A stretch of DNA of 64,000 bases from Streptomyces hiroshimensis. Its GTDB lineage: Bacteria; Actinomycetota; Actinomycetes; Streptomycetales; Streptomycetaceae. The notes under the pieces are model-generated. The model had not been told where the DNA came from. It was given only the letters and a program-made list of their open reading frames with translations, and made no database searches. The stretch covers positions 313,744-377,743 of the forward strand of contig NZ_BMUT01000005.1 in NCBI RefSeq assembly GCF_014650335.1, in the 5' to 3' direction. The position numbers were made by a program, and so were the translations under genes. Positions 23,020 through 32,828 of the stretch are shown one piece after another. How positions within the stretch are numbered: the stretch's first letter is position 1; each line of letters starts with the position of its first letter.

Positions 23020-26000
23020 GTGCGGGGCAACGACCGCTACGAGGCTGACGACCACCTCTCGCAATTCGAAGCCGAGATGGAGCGGCTGAAGAAGGAGCGG
23101 GAGAAGGCGGTCCAGCACGCCGACGACCTCGGCTACCAGGTCGAGGTGCTGCGCGCCAAGCTCCACGAGGCGCGCCGCAATCTCGCCCACCGCCCGGCGT
23201 ACGACACCGCCGACATGGGTTACCAGGCGGAGCAGTTGCTCCGTAATGCCCAGATTCAGGCGGATCAGATGCGCACGGACGCCGAGCGCGAGCTGCGCGA
23301 GGCCCGGGCGCAGACGCAGCGTCTGCTGCAGGAGCAGGCCGAGCGCCAGGCCCGGATGGAGGCCGAGCTCCACGCGGAGGCCGTCGCGCGCCGCCAGCGC
23401 CTGGACGAGGAGCTCAACGAGCGCCGCCAGACCGTCGAGTCGCACGTCAACGAGAACGTGGCCTGGGCCGAGCAGCTGCGTGCGCGCACGGAGTCGCAGG
23501 CCAGGCGGCTGCTGGAGGAGTCCCGGGCGGAGGCCGAGCAGGCGCTGGGCGCAGCCCGCGCGGAGGCCCAGCGGCTGGCCGAGCAGGCCCGCGCGCGCCT
23601 GAGCTCCGCGGCCGACGAGGCCCGCGCCGAGGCCGAGGCCCTGCTGCGCCGCGCCCGTACGGACGCCGAGCGGCTGCTGACCGCCGCGTCCGCGCAGGCG
23701 CAGGAGGCCACCGACCACGCCGAGCAGCTGCGCGCGTCCGCCGGTACGGAGAGCGACCAGGCGCGTACGGTCGCGGCCGAGCTCACCCGTACCGCCGAGG
23801 CCCGCCTGCAGGAGGCCGATACGGCGCTGCGCGAGGCGCGCACCGAGGCCGAGAAGCTGGTCACCGAGGCGAAGGAGAGCGCCGAGCGCCGCCTGTCCGG
23901 CGCCGAGTCGGAGAACGAGCAGCGCACCCGCACCGCCCGGGCCGAGATCGCCCGGCTGGTCAGCGAGGCCACCAAGGACGCCGAGGCGCTGAAGTCCGAG
24001 GCCGAGCAGCTGCGCGCGGACGCCGCCGCCGAGGCCGAGCGGCTGGTCGCCGAGGCCGCCGAGAAGGCCCGCAGCGCCGCCGCGGAGGACTCCGCGGCCC
24101 AGCTGTCCAAGGCCGCCCGGACGGCCGAGGAGGTCCTGTCCAAGGCCTCCGAGGACGCCCGCGCCACCACGAAGGCCGCGGCCGCCGAGGCGGAGCGGAT
24201 CCGCAAGGAGGCCGAGGCCGAGGCCGAGCGGCTGCGCGCGCAGGCCGCGGACACCGCCGAGCAGCTCAAGGGCGCGGCGAAGGACGACACCAAGGAGTAC
24301 CGCGCCAAGACCGTCGAGCTCCAGGAGGAGGCACGGCGGCTGCGCGGCGAGGCCGAGCAGCTGCGGGCCGACGCCGTCGCCGAGGGCGAGCGGATCCGCG
24401 GCGAGGCCCGGCGCGAGGCGCTGCAGCAGATCGAGGAGGCGGCCGGCACCGCCGAGGAGCTGCTGGCCAAGGCCAAGGCCGATGCGGAGGAGACGCGCAG
24501 CGGCGCGGCCGCCGACAGCGAGCGCGTCCGGTCGGAGGCCGCCGAGCGGGCCGCCTCCCTGCGCAAGCAGGCCGAGGAGGCCCTGGAGCGGGCGCGCACC
24601 GAGGCCGAGGAGATGGCCGAGGAGGCCGAGGACCACGCCGAGCGCACCCGCGGCGAGGCCGAGGAGGCCGCGCGCAAGCTGCGCGAGGAGGCCGAGAAGG
24701 CCGCCGAGGCGCGCCGTGCCGAGGCCGATGCGGAGCTGACCCGGCTGCACACCGAGGCCGAGCAGCGCGTGGAGGCCGCCGAGGAGGCGCTGCGCGACGC
24801 CCGTACGGAGGCGGAGCGGCTGCGCCGCGAGACCGCCGAGGAGACCGAGCGCCAGCGCACGGAGTCCGCTGAGCGGGTGCGCACGCTGCAGGCGCAGGCC
24901 GAGACCGAGGCGGAGCGGCTGCGCGCCGAGGCCGCCGAGGAGGCCGCCGCCGCCCGCAGCGAGGGTGAGTCGGCGGGCGCGCGGCTGCGCGCCGAGGCCA
25001 ATGCGGAGGCGGAGCGGCTGCGCAGCGAGGCGCAGGAGACCGCCGACCGCGTGCGGGCCGAGGCGAACGCCGCGGCCGAGCGCACGGCTACCGAGGCCGC
25101 CGAGGCCCTCGCCGCCGCGCAGGAGGAGGCCGCCCGCCGCCGGCGCGAGGCCGAGGAGCTGCTCGGCGACGCCCGTACGGAGGCGCAGGCCGAGCGCGAG
25201 GCGGCGCGCGAGCAGAGCGAGGAGCTGCTGGCTTCGGCGCGCAAGCGGGTCGCGGAGGCGCAGGAGGAGGCCCAGCGCCTGGTCGAGGAGGCCGAGCAGC
25301 GCGCCACCGAGCTGGTGTCGGCCGCCGAGACGACCGCCCAGCAGGTGCGGGACGCCGTCGCGGGGCTGCACGAGCAGGCCGAGGAGGAGATCGCCGGGCT
25401 GCGCTCGGCCGCCGAGCACAACGCGGAGCGCACCCTCACCGAGGCCCAGGAAGAGGCCGACCGCGTCCGTACCGACGCCTACGCCGAGCGTGAGCGCGCC
25501 GGTGAGGACGCGGCCCGGATCCGTGCCGAGGCGCAGTCCGCGGCGGAGGCCGCCGCGGCGCTCGCCGAGCGGAAGGTCGCCGAGGCGATCACCGAGGGTC
25601 AGCGCCTGGAGGCGGAGGCCGCCCGCACGCTGGAGGAGGCCACCGACAGCGCCCACGCCAAGCTCGCCGAGGCGGGCGTGCAGGCCGACGAGCTGCTCTC
25701 CGAGGCCATGGCCGAGGCGGAGAAGCTGATCGCGGAGGCCGAGGAGACGGCCGAGGCGGCCCGGCGCGACGCCGCCGCCACGGCCGACGAGGCGCGGTCC
25801 GCGGCCGCGGCCCGCCGCTCGGAGGCCGCCGAGCAGGCCGATGCGCTGATGGCCGAGGCCACGACCGAGGCCGAGCGGCTGGTCGCCGAGGCGACGTCGG
25901 TCCTGGAGGAGGCCCGCGAGTCCGCGGAGGCGCAGCAGGCGGAGGCGGCCGAGGAGGCCGCCCGGCTGCGCGCCGAGGCCGAACGGACGGTCACGGAGGC

Positions 26001-27600
26001 CCGCGAGGCCGCCGAGGCGCACCGCAGCGAGGCGGCGGAGGCCGCCGAGGCGCTCCTCGCCAAGGCGAAGGCCGACGCGGAGCGCACGGTGGCGGAGGCG
26101 TCCGCCCGCTCCAAGCAGATGCGCACCGACGCCTCCGACGCCCTGGCGTCGGCCGAGCAGGACGCGGCGCGGGCGCGCGCCGAGGCCCGCGAGGACGCCA
26201 ACCGGATGCGCAACGAGGGCCACGCCGAGGCCGAGCGGATCATCCGCGAGGCCGAGGAGCTCACCTCCGGGGCGCAGGGCGAGGCCGACCGCATCGTCGA
26301 CGAGGCCCGCGAGGCCGCCGGCCGGCACCGTACGGAGGCGGCCGCGCAGGCCGACGAGCTGATCACCGAGGCCACGGCCGAGGCGGAGAAGCTGCGGGCC
26401 GAGGCCGTCGAGACGGTGGAGAGCGCGCGCCGCGAGGCGGCCCGTACGGCCGAGGAGGCCCGCGAGGCCGCCGAGGCCGTCCGCGCGGATGCCGCCGGGC
26501 AGGCCGAGCGCACGCTCACCGAGGCGGACGCCGAGTCCGAGCGGCTGCGCACCGACGCCGCCCGGGTCCTCGACGAGGCCCGCGAGGCGGCGAACACCCG
26601 CCGCACGGAGGCCGCCGAGCAGGCCGACACCCTCGTCGCCGAGGCGACGGCGGAGGCCGAGCGGATGGCCTTGGAGGCCTCCGAGGCGCTGGCCGCCGCG
26701 CAGGAGAACGCCAACAGCACGCGTGCGGACTCCGCGCGCATCAAGGCCGACGCCGTCCAGGAGGCGGAGCGGCTGCGCGCCGAGGCCCGTGCCGAGGGTG
26801 AGCAGACCGTCGACGACGCCCGTGACGCCGCCGCCAAGCGGCTGGCCGACGCCGGCGAGCAGGCGGACGCCCTGATCGCCAAGGCGCAGGAGGAGGCGCT
26901 GCGCACGGCCGCGGCCGCCGAGGAGCAGGCCGACACGATGGTGGGCGTGGCCCGCCGCGAGGCCGAGCGGATCGTCGCGGAGGCCGGCGGCGAGGGCAAC
27001 GCCCTGGTGGAGCAGGCCCGTACGGACGCCGACACGCTGCTCGCCGAGGCCCGCGGGGACGCCACCGCGATAAGGGAGCGCGCCGACGAGCTGCGCTCGC
27101 GCGTCGAGGGCGAGGTCGAGGAGCTGCACGGCCGGGCGCGCCGCGAGGCCGCCGAGGCGATGCAGTCGGCGGGCGAGCGCTGCGACAAGCTCGTCGCGGC
27201 CGCGACCGAGCAGCTGGAAGAGGCCGAGGAGAAGGCGAAGAAGCTGCTGTCCGACGCGAGCAGCGAGGCCAGCAAGGTGCGGATCGCCGCGGTGAAGAAG
27301 GCGGAGGGGCTGCTCAAGGAGGCCGAGCAGAAGAAGGCGGCTGCCGTACGCGAGTCGGAGCGCCTGCGCACCGAGGGTGCGGAGGAGGCAAAGCGCCTTG
27401 TCGAGGAGGGAAAGCGGGAGTTGGAGGTCCTGGTGCGCCGTCGCGAGGACATTCAGGCCGAGATTTCCCGTGTCCAGGACGTGTTGGAGGCGTTGGAATC
27501 TTTTGAGGCCCCGGGGGCCGGAAGCGCCAAGGATGGCGGGGTGAAGGCAGCGGCGGGTGCCGGTGCTACTCGTTCGGGTGGCAAGCAGTCACAGAAGTAG
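23020..27600 (+). CDS. scy: Scy, giant coiled-coil polarity protein
   Basis: 1526 residues, almost entirely coiled coil rich in Ala, Glu, Arg and Gln. The family protein organises the hyphal tip 'polarisome' with DivIVA, FilP and ParA. The N-terminal 75 residues (GNDRYEADDHLSQFEAEMERLKKEREKA...) form a DivIVA-like heptad start; after about residue 80 the sequence repeats variants of AEAERLRAEA with an irregular period typical of the Scy/FilP repeat class. The start is a GTG with a weak ribosome binding site. filP follows after 114 nt. The protein is about 200 residues longer than the S. coelicolor Scy I remember (1326), so repeat number varies. A long antisense frame here is a composition artefact. 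Confidence 0.95.
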   Translation: MRGNDRYEADDHLSQFEAEMERLKKEREKAVQHADDLGYQVEVLRAKLHEARRNLAHRPAYDTADMGYQAEQLLRNAQIQADQMRTDAERELREARAQTQRLLQEQAERQARMEAELHAEAVARRQRLDEELNERRQTVESHVNENVAWAEQLRARTESQARRLLEESRAEAEQALGAARAEAQRLAEQARARLSSAADEARAEAEALLRRARTDAERLLTAASAQAQEATDHAEQLRASAGTESDQARTVAAELTRTAEARLQEADTALREARTEAEKLVTEAKESAERRLSGAESENEQRTRTARAEIARLVSEATKDAEALKSEAEQLRADAAAEAERLVAEAAEKARSAAAEDSAAQLSKAARTAEEVLSKASEDARATTKAAAAEAERIRKEAEAEAERLRAQAADTAEQLKGAAKDDTKEYRAKTVELQEEARRLRGEAEQLRADAVAEGERIRGEARREALQQIEEAAGTAEELLAKAKADAEETRSGAAADSERVRSEAAERAASLRKQAEEALERARTEAEEMAEEAEDHAERTRGEAEEAARKLREEAEKAAEARRAEADAELTRLHTEAEQRVEAAEEALRDARTEAERLRRETAEETERQRTESAERVRTLQAQAETEAERLRAEAAEEAAAARSEGESAGARLRAEANAEAERLRSEAQETADRVRAEANAAAERTATEAAEALAAAQEEAARRRREAEELLGDARTEAQAEREAAREQSEELLASARKRVAEAQEEAQRLVEEAEQRATELVSAAETTAQQVRDAVAGLHEQAEEEIAGLRSAAEHNAERTLTEAQEEADRVRTDAYAERERAGEDAARIRAEAQSAAEAAAALAERKVAEAITEGQRLEAEAARTLEEATDSAHAKLAEAGVQADELLSEAMAEAEKLIAEAEETAEAARRDAAATADEARSAAAARRSEAAEQADALMAEATTEAERLVAEATSVLEEARESAEAQQAEAAEEAARLRAEAERTVTEAREAAEAHRSEAAEAAEALLAKAKADAERTVAEASARSKQMRTDASDALASAEQDAARARAEAREDANRMRNEGHAEAERIIREAEELTSGAQGEADRIVDEAREAAGRHRTEAAAQADELITEATAEAEKLRAEAVETVESARREAARTAEEAREAAEAVRADAAGQAERTLTEADAESERLRTDAARVLDEAREAANTRRTEAAEQADTLVAEATAEAERMALEASEALAAAQENANSTRADSARIKADAVQEAERLRAEARAEGEQTVDDARDAAAKRLADAGEQADALIAKAQEEALRTAAAAEEQADTMVGVARREAERIVAEAGGEGNALVEQARTDADTLLAEARGDATAIRERADELRSRVEGEVEELHGRARREAAEAMQSAGERCDKLVAAATEQLEEAEEKAKKLLSDASSEASKVRIAAVKKAEGLLKEAEQKKAAAVRESERLRTEGAEEAKRLVEEGKRELEVLVRRREDIQAEISRVQDVLEALESFEAPGAGSAKDGGVKAAAGAGATRSGGKQSQK

Positions 27601-27714
27601 CCACTCAAACGGGGGGACATTCTCCAGATCTGCCAACCATTCACCTGATGACACGCCGCTCGCACCCCTAGGATTCCCTCTATCACCTCACCGGTCTCTT
27701 ATGACAGGAACCCC

Positions 27715-28653
27715 ATGAGTGACACTTCCTCCCCCTTCGGCTTCGAGCTTGTGCGGCGTGGATACGACCGCGGCCAGGTGGACGACCGCATTACCAAGCT
27801 CGTCGCCGACCGAGACAGCGCACTGGCACGCATCACCTCTCTGGAAAAGCGCATCGAGGAGCTGCACCTCGAGACGCAGAATGCTCAGGCCCAGGTCAAT
27901 GACGCCGAGCCGTCCTATGCGGGGCTGGGGGCGAGGGTCGAGAAGATCCTTCGGCTGGCCGAGGAAGAGGCCAAGGATCTGCGTGAGGAGGCCCGGCGCG
28001 CCGCCGAGCAGCACCGCGAGCTTGCCGAGTCCGCCGCCCAGCAGGTGCGCAACGACGCCGAGTCGTTCGCCGCCGACCGCAAGGCGAAGGCGGAGGACGA
28101 GGGCGCGCGCATCGTCGAGAAGGCCAAGGGCGACTCCGCCCAGCTGCGGGCCGAGGCCCAGAAGGACGCCCAGTCCAAGCGCGAGGAGGCGGACGCCCTC
28201 TTCGAGGAGACCCGCGCCAAGGCGGCCCAGGCCGCGGCCGACTTCGAGACCAACCTGGCCAAGCGCCGCGAGCAGTCCGAGCGCGACCTGGCCTCCCGTC
28301 AGGCCAAGGCGGAGAAGCGGCTGGCGGAGATCGAGCACCGCGCCGAGCAGCTGCGCCTGGAGGCGGAGAAGCTGCGCACGGACGCCGAGCGCCGCGCCCG
28401 CCAGACGGTGGAGACCGCCCAGCGCCAGGCCGAGGACATCGTGGCCGACGCCAACGCCAAGGCGGACCGCATCCGCAGCGAGTCCGAGCGCGAGCTCGCG
28501 GCCCTCACCAACCGCCGCGACAGCATCAACGCCCAGCTGACCAACGTCCGCGAGATGCTGGCCACGCTGACCGGCGCCGCCGTCGCCGCGGCCGGCGTCC
28601 CCGGTGACGACGAGCCGATCTCCCGCGGCGTCCCGGCCCAGCAGAGCCGCTGA
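27715..28653 (+). CDS. filP: FilP, intermediate-filament-like coiled-coil protein
   Basis: 312 residues. The N-terminal MSDTSSPFGFELVRRGYDRGQVDDRI is the conserved FilP head, close to the DivIVA-type start; the rest is coiled coil (LEKRIEELHLETQNAQAQV..., EEEAKDLREEARRAAEQH...). It forms filament networks behind the hyphal tip that give stiffness, in complex with Scy and DivIVA. An AGGAA ribosome binding site precedes the ATG, and TAGGAT at 27669-27674 is a possible -10 with its own promoter, so it can be expressed apart from scy. Confidence 0.95.
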   Translation: MSDTSSPFGFELVRRGYDRGQVDDRITKLVADRDSALARITSLEKRIEELHLETQNAQAQVNDAEPSYAGLGARVEKILRLAEEEAKDLREEARRAAEQHRELAESAAQQVRNDAESFAADRKAKAEDEGARIVEKAKGDSAQLRAEAQKDAQSKREEADALFEETRAKAAQAAADFETNLAKRREQSERDLASRQAKAEKRLAEIEHRAEQLRLEAEKLRTDAERRARQTVETAQRQAEDIVADANAKADRIRSESERELAALTNRRDSINAQLTNVREMLATLTGAAVAAAGVPGDDEPISRGVPAQQSR

Positions 28654-28808
28654 GCCCCGGGCCGCTGACCTTCCGGGACACCCGTCCTGCCCTGTGCGCC
28701 GCCTGTGCGGACGCACGGGGCAGCGGTCGTCGCCCGGCTCCCGGGCCACTCCCCCGGCCCGCTCCCCCGGACGGGCCGCTACCCCTGGCGGGGCCTGCCG
28801 GTCGCCCT

Positions 28809-28820
28809 TACCGTGGCTGA
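28809..28820 (+). promoter_or_regulatory. -10 element of the first ABC transporter operon, probable leaderless start
   Basis: TACCGT (28809-28814) lies 6 nt before the ATG at 28821; no ribosome binding site is present. Confidence 0.5.
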
Positions 28821-29819
28821 ATGATCGAGCTGCAGGGCCTGACCAAGCGCTACGGCGACAAGCTCGCCGTCGACGGCCTCACCTGCACCGTCCGCCCCGG
28901 GATCGTCACCGGCTTCCTGGGGCCCAACGGCGCGGGCAAGTCCACGACGATGCGGATGATGCTCGACCTGGACAGCCCCACCGCCGGCACGGTCCTCATC
29001 GACGGGCAGCACTACCGGCAGCTGAAGGACCCGCTGCGGACCGTCGGCGCCCTGCTGGACGCCAAGGCCATGCACGGCGGGCGCAGCGCCCACAACCACC
29101 TGCTGTGCCTGGCGCAGAGCAACGGCATCCCGCGCTCCCGTGTCCGTGAGGTTCTGGACACCGTCGGCCTGACCTCGGTGGCCGGAAAGCGCTCCAAGGG
29201 CTTCTCGCTCGGCATGGGGCAGCGCCTGGGTATCGCGGGCGCGCTGCTGGGCGACCCCCGGATCCTGATGTTCGACGAGCCCGTCAACGGGCTGGACCCC
29301 GAGGGCATCCACTGGATCCGCAATCTGATGAAGAACCTCGCCTCCCAGGGGCGTACGGTCTTCGTCTCCTCGCACCTGATGAGCGAGATGGCGCTGACCG
29401 CCGAGCACCTGATCGTCATCGGCCAGGGCCGGCTGCTGGCCGACACCTCGATGGCGGACTTCATCGCGCAGAACTCTCGGTCGTACGTGAGGCTGCGCGC
29501 CCCCGAGACCGAGCGGCTGCTGGACGTGCTGGCCGGAGCCGGGATCACGGCGGTGACCACGGAGGACGGCCATCTGGAGGTCGACGGCACGGAGGCGGCC
29601 CGGCTGGGTGAGCTCGCCGCGCGGCACCAGCTCGTCCTGCACGAGCTGAGCCCTCAGCAGGCGTCCCTGGAAGAGGCCTTCATGCAGCTGACCGCCGAGT
29701 CGGTGGAGTACCACGCGCACAGTGCGCCGCCCGTGGGCGCGGGCGCTCCGCCGGGCGGCGGCGCAGCGGTGCCGCCCGGCGGCGGGTGGGGAGCCGACTG
29801 GCGGAAGAAGGGATCCTGA
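28821..29819 (+). CDS. ABC transporter ATP-binding protein (pair 1)
   Basis: 332 residues. Walker A GPNGAGKS (34-41), signature SLGMGQR (129-135; a drifted LSGGQ), Walker B ILMFDEP (148-154) and the H-loop SSHLMSE. The C-terminal accessory region (about 230-300) is followed by a Gly/Pro-rich tail (GAPPGGG..., GGGWG). It is of the drug/antibiotic-exporter type (DRA) and about as similar to the ATPase at 31605 as expected for paralogues. The permease starts 3 nt after the stop. Substrate unknown. Confidence 0.93.
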   Translation: MIELQGLTKRYGDKLAVDGLTCTVRPGIVTGFLGPNGAGKSTTMRMMLDLDSPTAGTVLIDGQHYRQLKDPLRTVGALLDAKAMHGGRSAHNHLLCLAQSNGIPRSRVREVLDTVGLTSVAGKRSKGFSLGMGQRLGIAGALLGDPRILMFDEPVNGLDPEGIHWIRNLMKNLASQGRTVFVSSHLMSEMALTAEHLIVIGQGRLLADTSMADFIAQNSRSYVRLRAPETERLLDVLAGAGITAVTTEDGHLEVDGTEAARLGELAARHQLVLHELSPQQASLEEAFMQLTAESVEYHAHSAPPVGAGAPPGGGAAVPPGGGWGADWRKKGS

Positions 29820-29821
29820 CG

Positions 29822-30592
29822 ATGGCGGTGGTGGGGCAGGTCCTGCAATCGGAATGGACGAAGATCAAATCTGTCCGCTCCACGGTGTGGACACTCGGTC
29901 TCGCGCTGGTGGTCACCGTCGCGCTCGGCGCGCTGATCAGTGCTTTCTCCCGCAGTAACTTCGATCGTATGCCGGTGAGGGAGCAGGTGAATTTCGACCC
30001 GACCTTTACGAGTTTCGCGGGAATGGGACTCGGCCAGCTCGCCATGATCGTGTTCGGGGTGCTGGTGGTGTCCAATGAATACAGCACCGGAATGATCCGC
30101 ACTTCGCTGGCGGCGGTTCCGCAGCGGGGTACGTTCCTCTTCAGCAAGATCACTATCGCCACTCTGATCGCGTTCGTCGTCGCGATGCTGACCAGCTTTG
30201 TCTCCTTCTTCGTCGGCCAGTCGATGCTCGGCAGTCACCGGACGTCGATCGGTGACGCGGGAGTCCTGCGGGCGGTGATCGGCGGCGGGCTCTATATGAC
30301 GCTGATCGCGGTGTTCTCGATGGGGGTCGCGGCGATGCTGCGCAGCCCCATGCTCTCGCTCGGCATTCTGATGCCGTTCTTCTTCATCATCTCCAGCATT
30401 CTGGGCGCGGTGGAGGCGACGAAGAAGGTCGGGCAGTACCTGCCCGACCAGGCCGGCCACAAGGTCATGCAGGTGGTGACGATCGGCGACGACGCTCCGT
30501 ACGGGCCGTGGGGCGGCTTCACGATCATGGTGCTGTGGGTGGCGGCGGCGCTCGTCGGCGGATACGTCGTGCTGAAGCGGCGTGACGCGTAG
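29822..30592 (+). CDS. ABC transporter permease (pair 1)
   Basis: 256 residues from the ATG at 29822. It begins QVLQSEWTKIKSVRSTVWTL, the usual cytoplasmic start of ABC-2 permeases, and then has about six membrane segments. A conserved extracytoplasmic/loop block reads VVSNEYSTGMIRTSLAAVPQR, also seen in the pair 2 permease (ISSEYGTGMIRTTLTACP). It ends in the basic VVLKRRDA. It partners with the ATPase at 28821. Confidence 0.92.
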   Translation: MAVVGQVLQSEWTKIKSVRSTVWTLGLALVVTVALGALISAFSRSNFDRMPVREQVNFDPTFTSFAGMGLGQLAMIVFGVLVVSNEYSTGMIRTSLAAVPQRGTFLFSKITIATLIAFVVAMLTSFVSFFVGQSMLGSHRTSIGDAGVLRAVIGGGLYMTLIAVFSMGVAAMLRSPMLSLGILMPFFFIISSILGAVEATKKVGQYLPDQAGHKVMQVVTIGDDAPYGPWGGFTIMVLWVAAALVGGYVVLKRRDA

Positions 30593-30646
30593 CCCCTGCG
30601 GGGAGCTATGGAATACGGGGCGCCCGCGCGCTTTCGAGGAGCTGCC

Positions 30647-31516
30647 GTGACCGACCGCAGTCTGAGGGCCCTGGGGCTCGACGGCCCGCCCGCCGAGCTG
30701 CCGCTGACCTATCCCGGGCGCCCGGTCGAGGAGCCCGCCCTGCTGACGGGCGGCGAGCTGCTGCCGCTGCGGCCGGGGCCGGGCCCGCTGGACGGGTGGC
30801 GGGTGGTGACCGGCATGGAAGGCGCGGAGCCGGGCCTCGACCTCTTCCTCGACCGGATGCACGCCGCGCGCGTCCGGTCCCGGCACCCCGTACTCGCCGT
30901 GGGGTCCAACGCCTCCCCCGCCCAGCTGCACCACAAGCTCACCCGGCGCGGCACGGGGGCCACGGTGCCGATGGCGCCCGTGGAGGTGCACGGCATCGGG
31001 GTCGCGTGCTCCGCGCACATCGGGCGGCACGGTTACGTGGCCGCGGCGCCCTACGCCGATCCCGCGGCCCGGCGCACTCTCGTGGCCGGCTGGCTGGACG
31101 CCGCGCAGCTGGCCGTCGTCGACGAGACCGAATTCAACTACCGCCGGCTGTGGGTGCCGGGCGAGCGCTTCCCGATGACCCTGCCCTCCGGGAGCCCGCT
31201 CGGCGGCGCGTACCTCTACGTGAGCCTGCACGGCGTCCTGGCCGATCCGGCCGGGGGCGGGCCCCGCGCGGGCGGCGGCGACCAGGGCGGTCTCCTGAGC
31301 GAGCTGCTGGCCGCCTCGCAGGCCCTGCGCGAGCTGCTCGGTCCGGGCCCGGAGCAGTGGGTCGCCCGGGCGCGGGCGGACGAGGCGGTCCGGGCCGAGG
31401 GGCGGGCGGTCTTCCGCCGCGAGGGCTGGGTGCTCCCCGACGGGCTGCCCTTGGGCGATCAGCCCAGTGACCCCTCTCGCCCCTCCCACCAGGCCCTTCC
31501 CACCCCGCGCAGCTGA
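30647..31516 (+). CDS. conserved hypothetical protein between two ABC transporter pairs
   Basis: 289 residues from the GTG at 30647, which has a GAGGAG ribosome binding site; an ATG at 30608 is an alternative. No signal peptide or membrane segment. A VGSNASPAQL segment near residue 85 and a following ETEFNYRRLWVPGERFPM segment recur in actinobacterial homologues I recognise only as uncharacterised. VGSNxSP resembles the start of the gamma-glutamylcyclotransferase-like fold (YGSN), so a distant relationship is possible; this is inference. It is in the same direction as both transporter pairs but its link to them is unknown. Confidence 0.7.
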   Translation: MTDRSLRALGLDGPPAELPLTYPGRPVEEPALLTGGELLPLRPGPGPLDGWRVVTGMEGAEPGLDLFLDRMHAARVRSRHPVLAVGSNASPAQLHHKLTRRGTGATVPMAPVEVHGIGVACSAHIGRHGYVAAAPYADPAARRTLVAGWLDAAQLAVVDETEFNYRRLWVPGERFPMTLPSGSPLGGAYLYVSLHGVLADPAGGGPRAGGGDQGGLLSELLAASQALRELLGPGPEQWVARARADEAVRAEGRAVFRREGWVLPDGLPLGDQPSDPSRPSHQALPTPRS

Positions 31517-31604
31517 ATCGCGAGTAACGGGAACCGTCAGCTCCTCGTTATGCTCCTAACCCTTACGGGGCCTTACGCCCAAAAGAGCTCGCGAGGGGCG
31601 GAGA

Positions 31605-32828
31605 ATGATCGAGGCAGTCGGTCTGACAAAGCGCTACGGCGCCAAGACGGCCGTACACAATCTGTCGTTCCAGGTGCGGCCCGGGGCCGTCACCGGCTTC
31701 CTGGGTCCGAACGGATCAGGCAAGTCCACGACCATGCGCATGATCCTGGGCCTGGACGAACCCACGTCCGGGCGCGTGACCATCGGCGGCCACCCCTTCC
31801 GCAACCTGCCGAACGCCCCGCGCCAGGTCGGTGCGCTGCTCGACGCCAAGGCCGTGCACGGCGGGCGCAGCGCCTACAACCACCTGCTCTCCCTCGCGCA
31901 GCTCGGCGGCATCCCGGCCCGCCGGGTGGACGAGGTCCTCGGCGTCGTCGGCCTGCAGGGCGTCGCCAAGCGCCGCTCCAAGGGCTTCTCGCTCGGCATG
32001 GGCCAGCGCCTCGGCATCGCCGCCGCGCTGCTCGGCGACCCCCAGGTGCTGCTCTTCGACGAGCCGGTCAACGGCCTCGACCCCGAGGGCATCCTCTGGG
32101 TCCGCAATCTGATGAAGCAGCTCGCGGCCGAGGGCCGTACGGTCTTCGTCTCCTCGCACCTGATGAGCGAGATGGCGCTGACCGCCGACCACCTGATCGT
32201 GATCGGGCGCGGCCAGCTCATGGCCGACATGAGCGTCAAGGACTTCATATCCGCGAACTCCGCGGACTTCGCGCGCGTGCGCACGCCGGAGACGGAGCCG
32301 GCGAGCCGCGAGAAGCTCACGGCCGCCCTCGTCGAGGCCGGCGGCCAGGTGCTGTCCGAGCCGGACGGCGGCCTGCGCGTCACCGGCCTGCCGCTGCCCC
32401 GGATCAGCGACGTCGCCCACGGGGCCGACGTCCGCCTCTGGGAGCTCTCGCCGCACCAGGCCTCGCTGGAGGAGGCGTACATGCGGATGACGCAGGGCGC
32501 GGTCGACTACCGCTCGACGGCCGACCAGCTCGCCGCCCTCGCCCCGCCGCCCCCGGGACCCGGCTACGGCCACCCCGGCGCCCCCGCCCCGCAGGGCTGG
32601 GCCCCGCCGGAGGGCAACCCCTACCCCGTGCTCCCGGGCGAGCAGCCCAACCCGTACGCGCAGGCCCCGGCCGCCGCCCCGCAGCCGCCGCAGGCCGCCC
32701 ACCCGGCGGCTCCGCAGCCGCCCGCGGGCCCGCCGCCCGCCGCGCCGGCCCCGCAGCCCGCCCCCGCCCCCGCCCCCGCCCCCGCCCCCGCCGACCTCAC
32801 CAAGCGCGACAGCGAGGACGCCCGATGA
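31605..32828 (+). CDS. ABC transporter ATP-binding protein (pair 2) with Pro/Ala-rich tail
   Basis: 407 residues. The first 300 residues align closely with the pair 1 ATPase (Walker A GPNGSGKS 34-41, SLGMGQR, LLFDEPVNGLDPEG, SSHLMSEMALTADHL). The last 105 residues are low-complexity Pro/Ala/Gln with (PA) repeats, an unusual tail for an ABC ATPase. The ribosome binding site is GAGGGGCGGAG. The stop overlaps the permease ATG (ATGA at 32825-32828). Confidence 0.93.
   Translation: MIEAVGLTKRYGAKTAVHNLSFQVRPGAVTGFLGPNGSGKSTTMRMILGLDEPTSGRVTIGGHPFRNLPNAPRQVGALLDAKAVHGGRSAYNHLLSLAQLGGIPARRVDEVLGVVGLQGVAKRRSKGFSLGMGQRLGIAAALLGDPQVLLFDEPVNGLDPEGILWVRNLMKQLAAEGRTVFVSSHLMSEMALTADHLIVIGRGQLMADMSVKDFISANSADFARVRTPETEPASREKLTAALVEAGGQVLSEPDGGLRVTGLPLPRISDVAHGADVRLWELSPHQASLEEAYMRMTQGAVDYRSTADQLAALAPPPPGPGYGHPGAPAPQGWAPPEGNPYPVLPGEQPNPYAQAPAAAPQPPQAAHPAAPQPPAGPPPAAPAPQPAPAPAPAPAPADLTKRDSEDAR

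Noticed and set aside
22804..27129. 1441-codon open frame antisense to scy
   Set aside because: The repetitive Ala/Glu/Arg codons of scy keep the opposite strand open. Its Leu/Gly/Arg-rich product has no domain structure, and there is no ribosome binding site.
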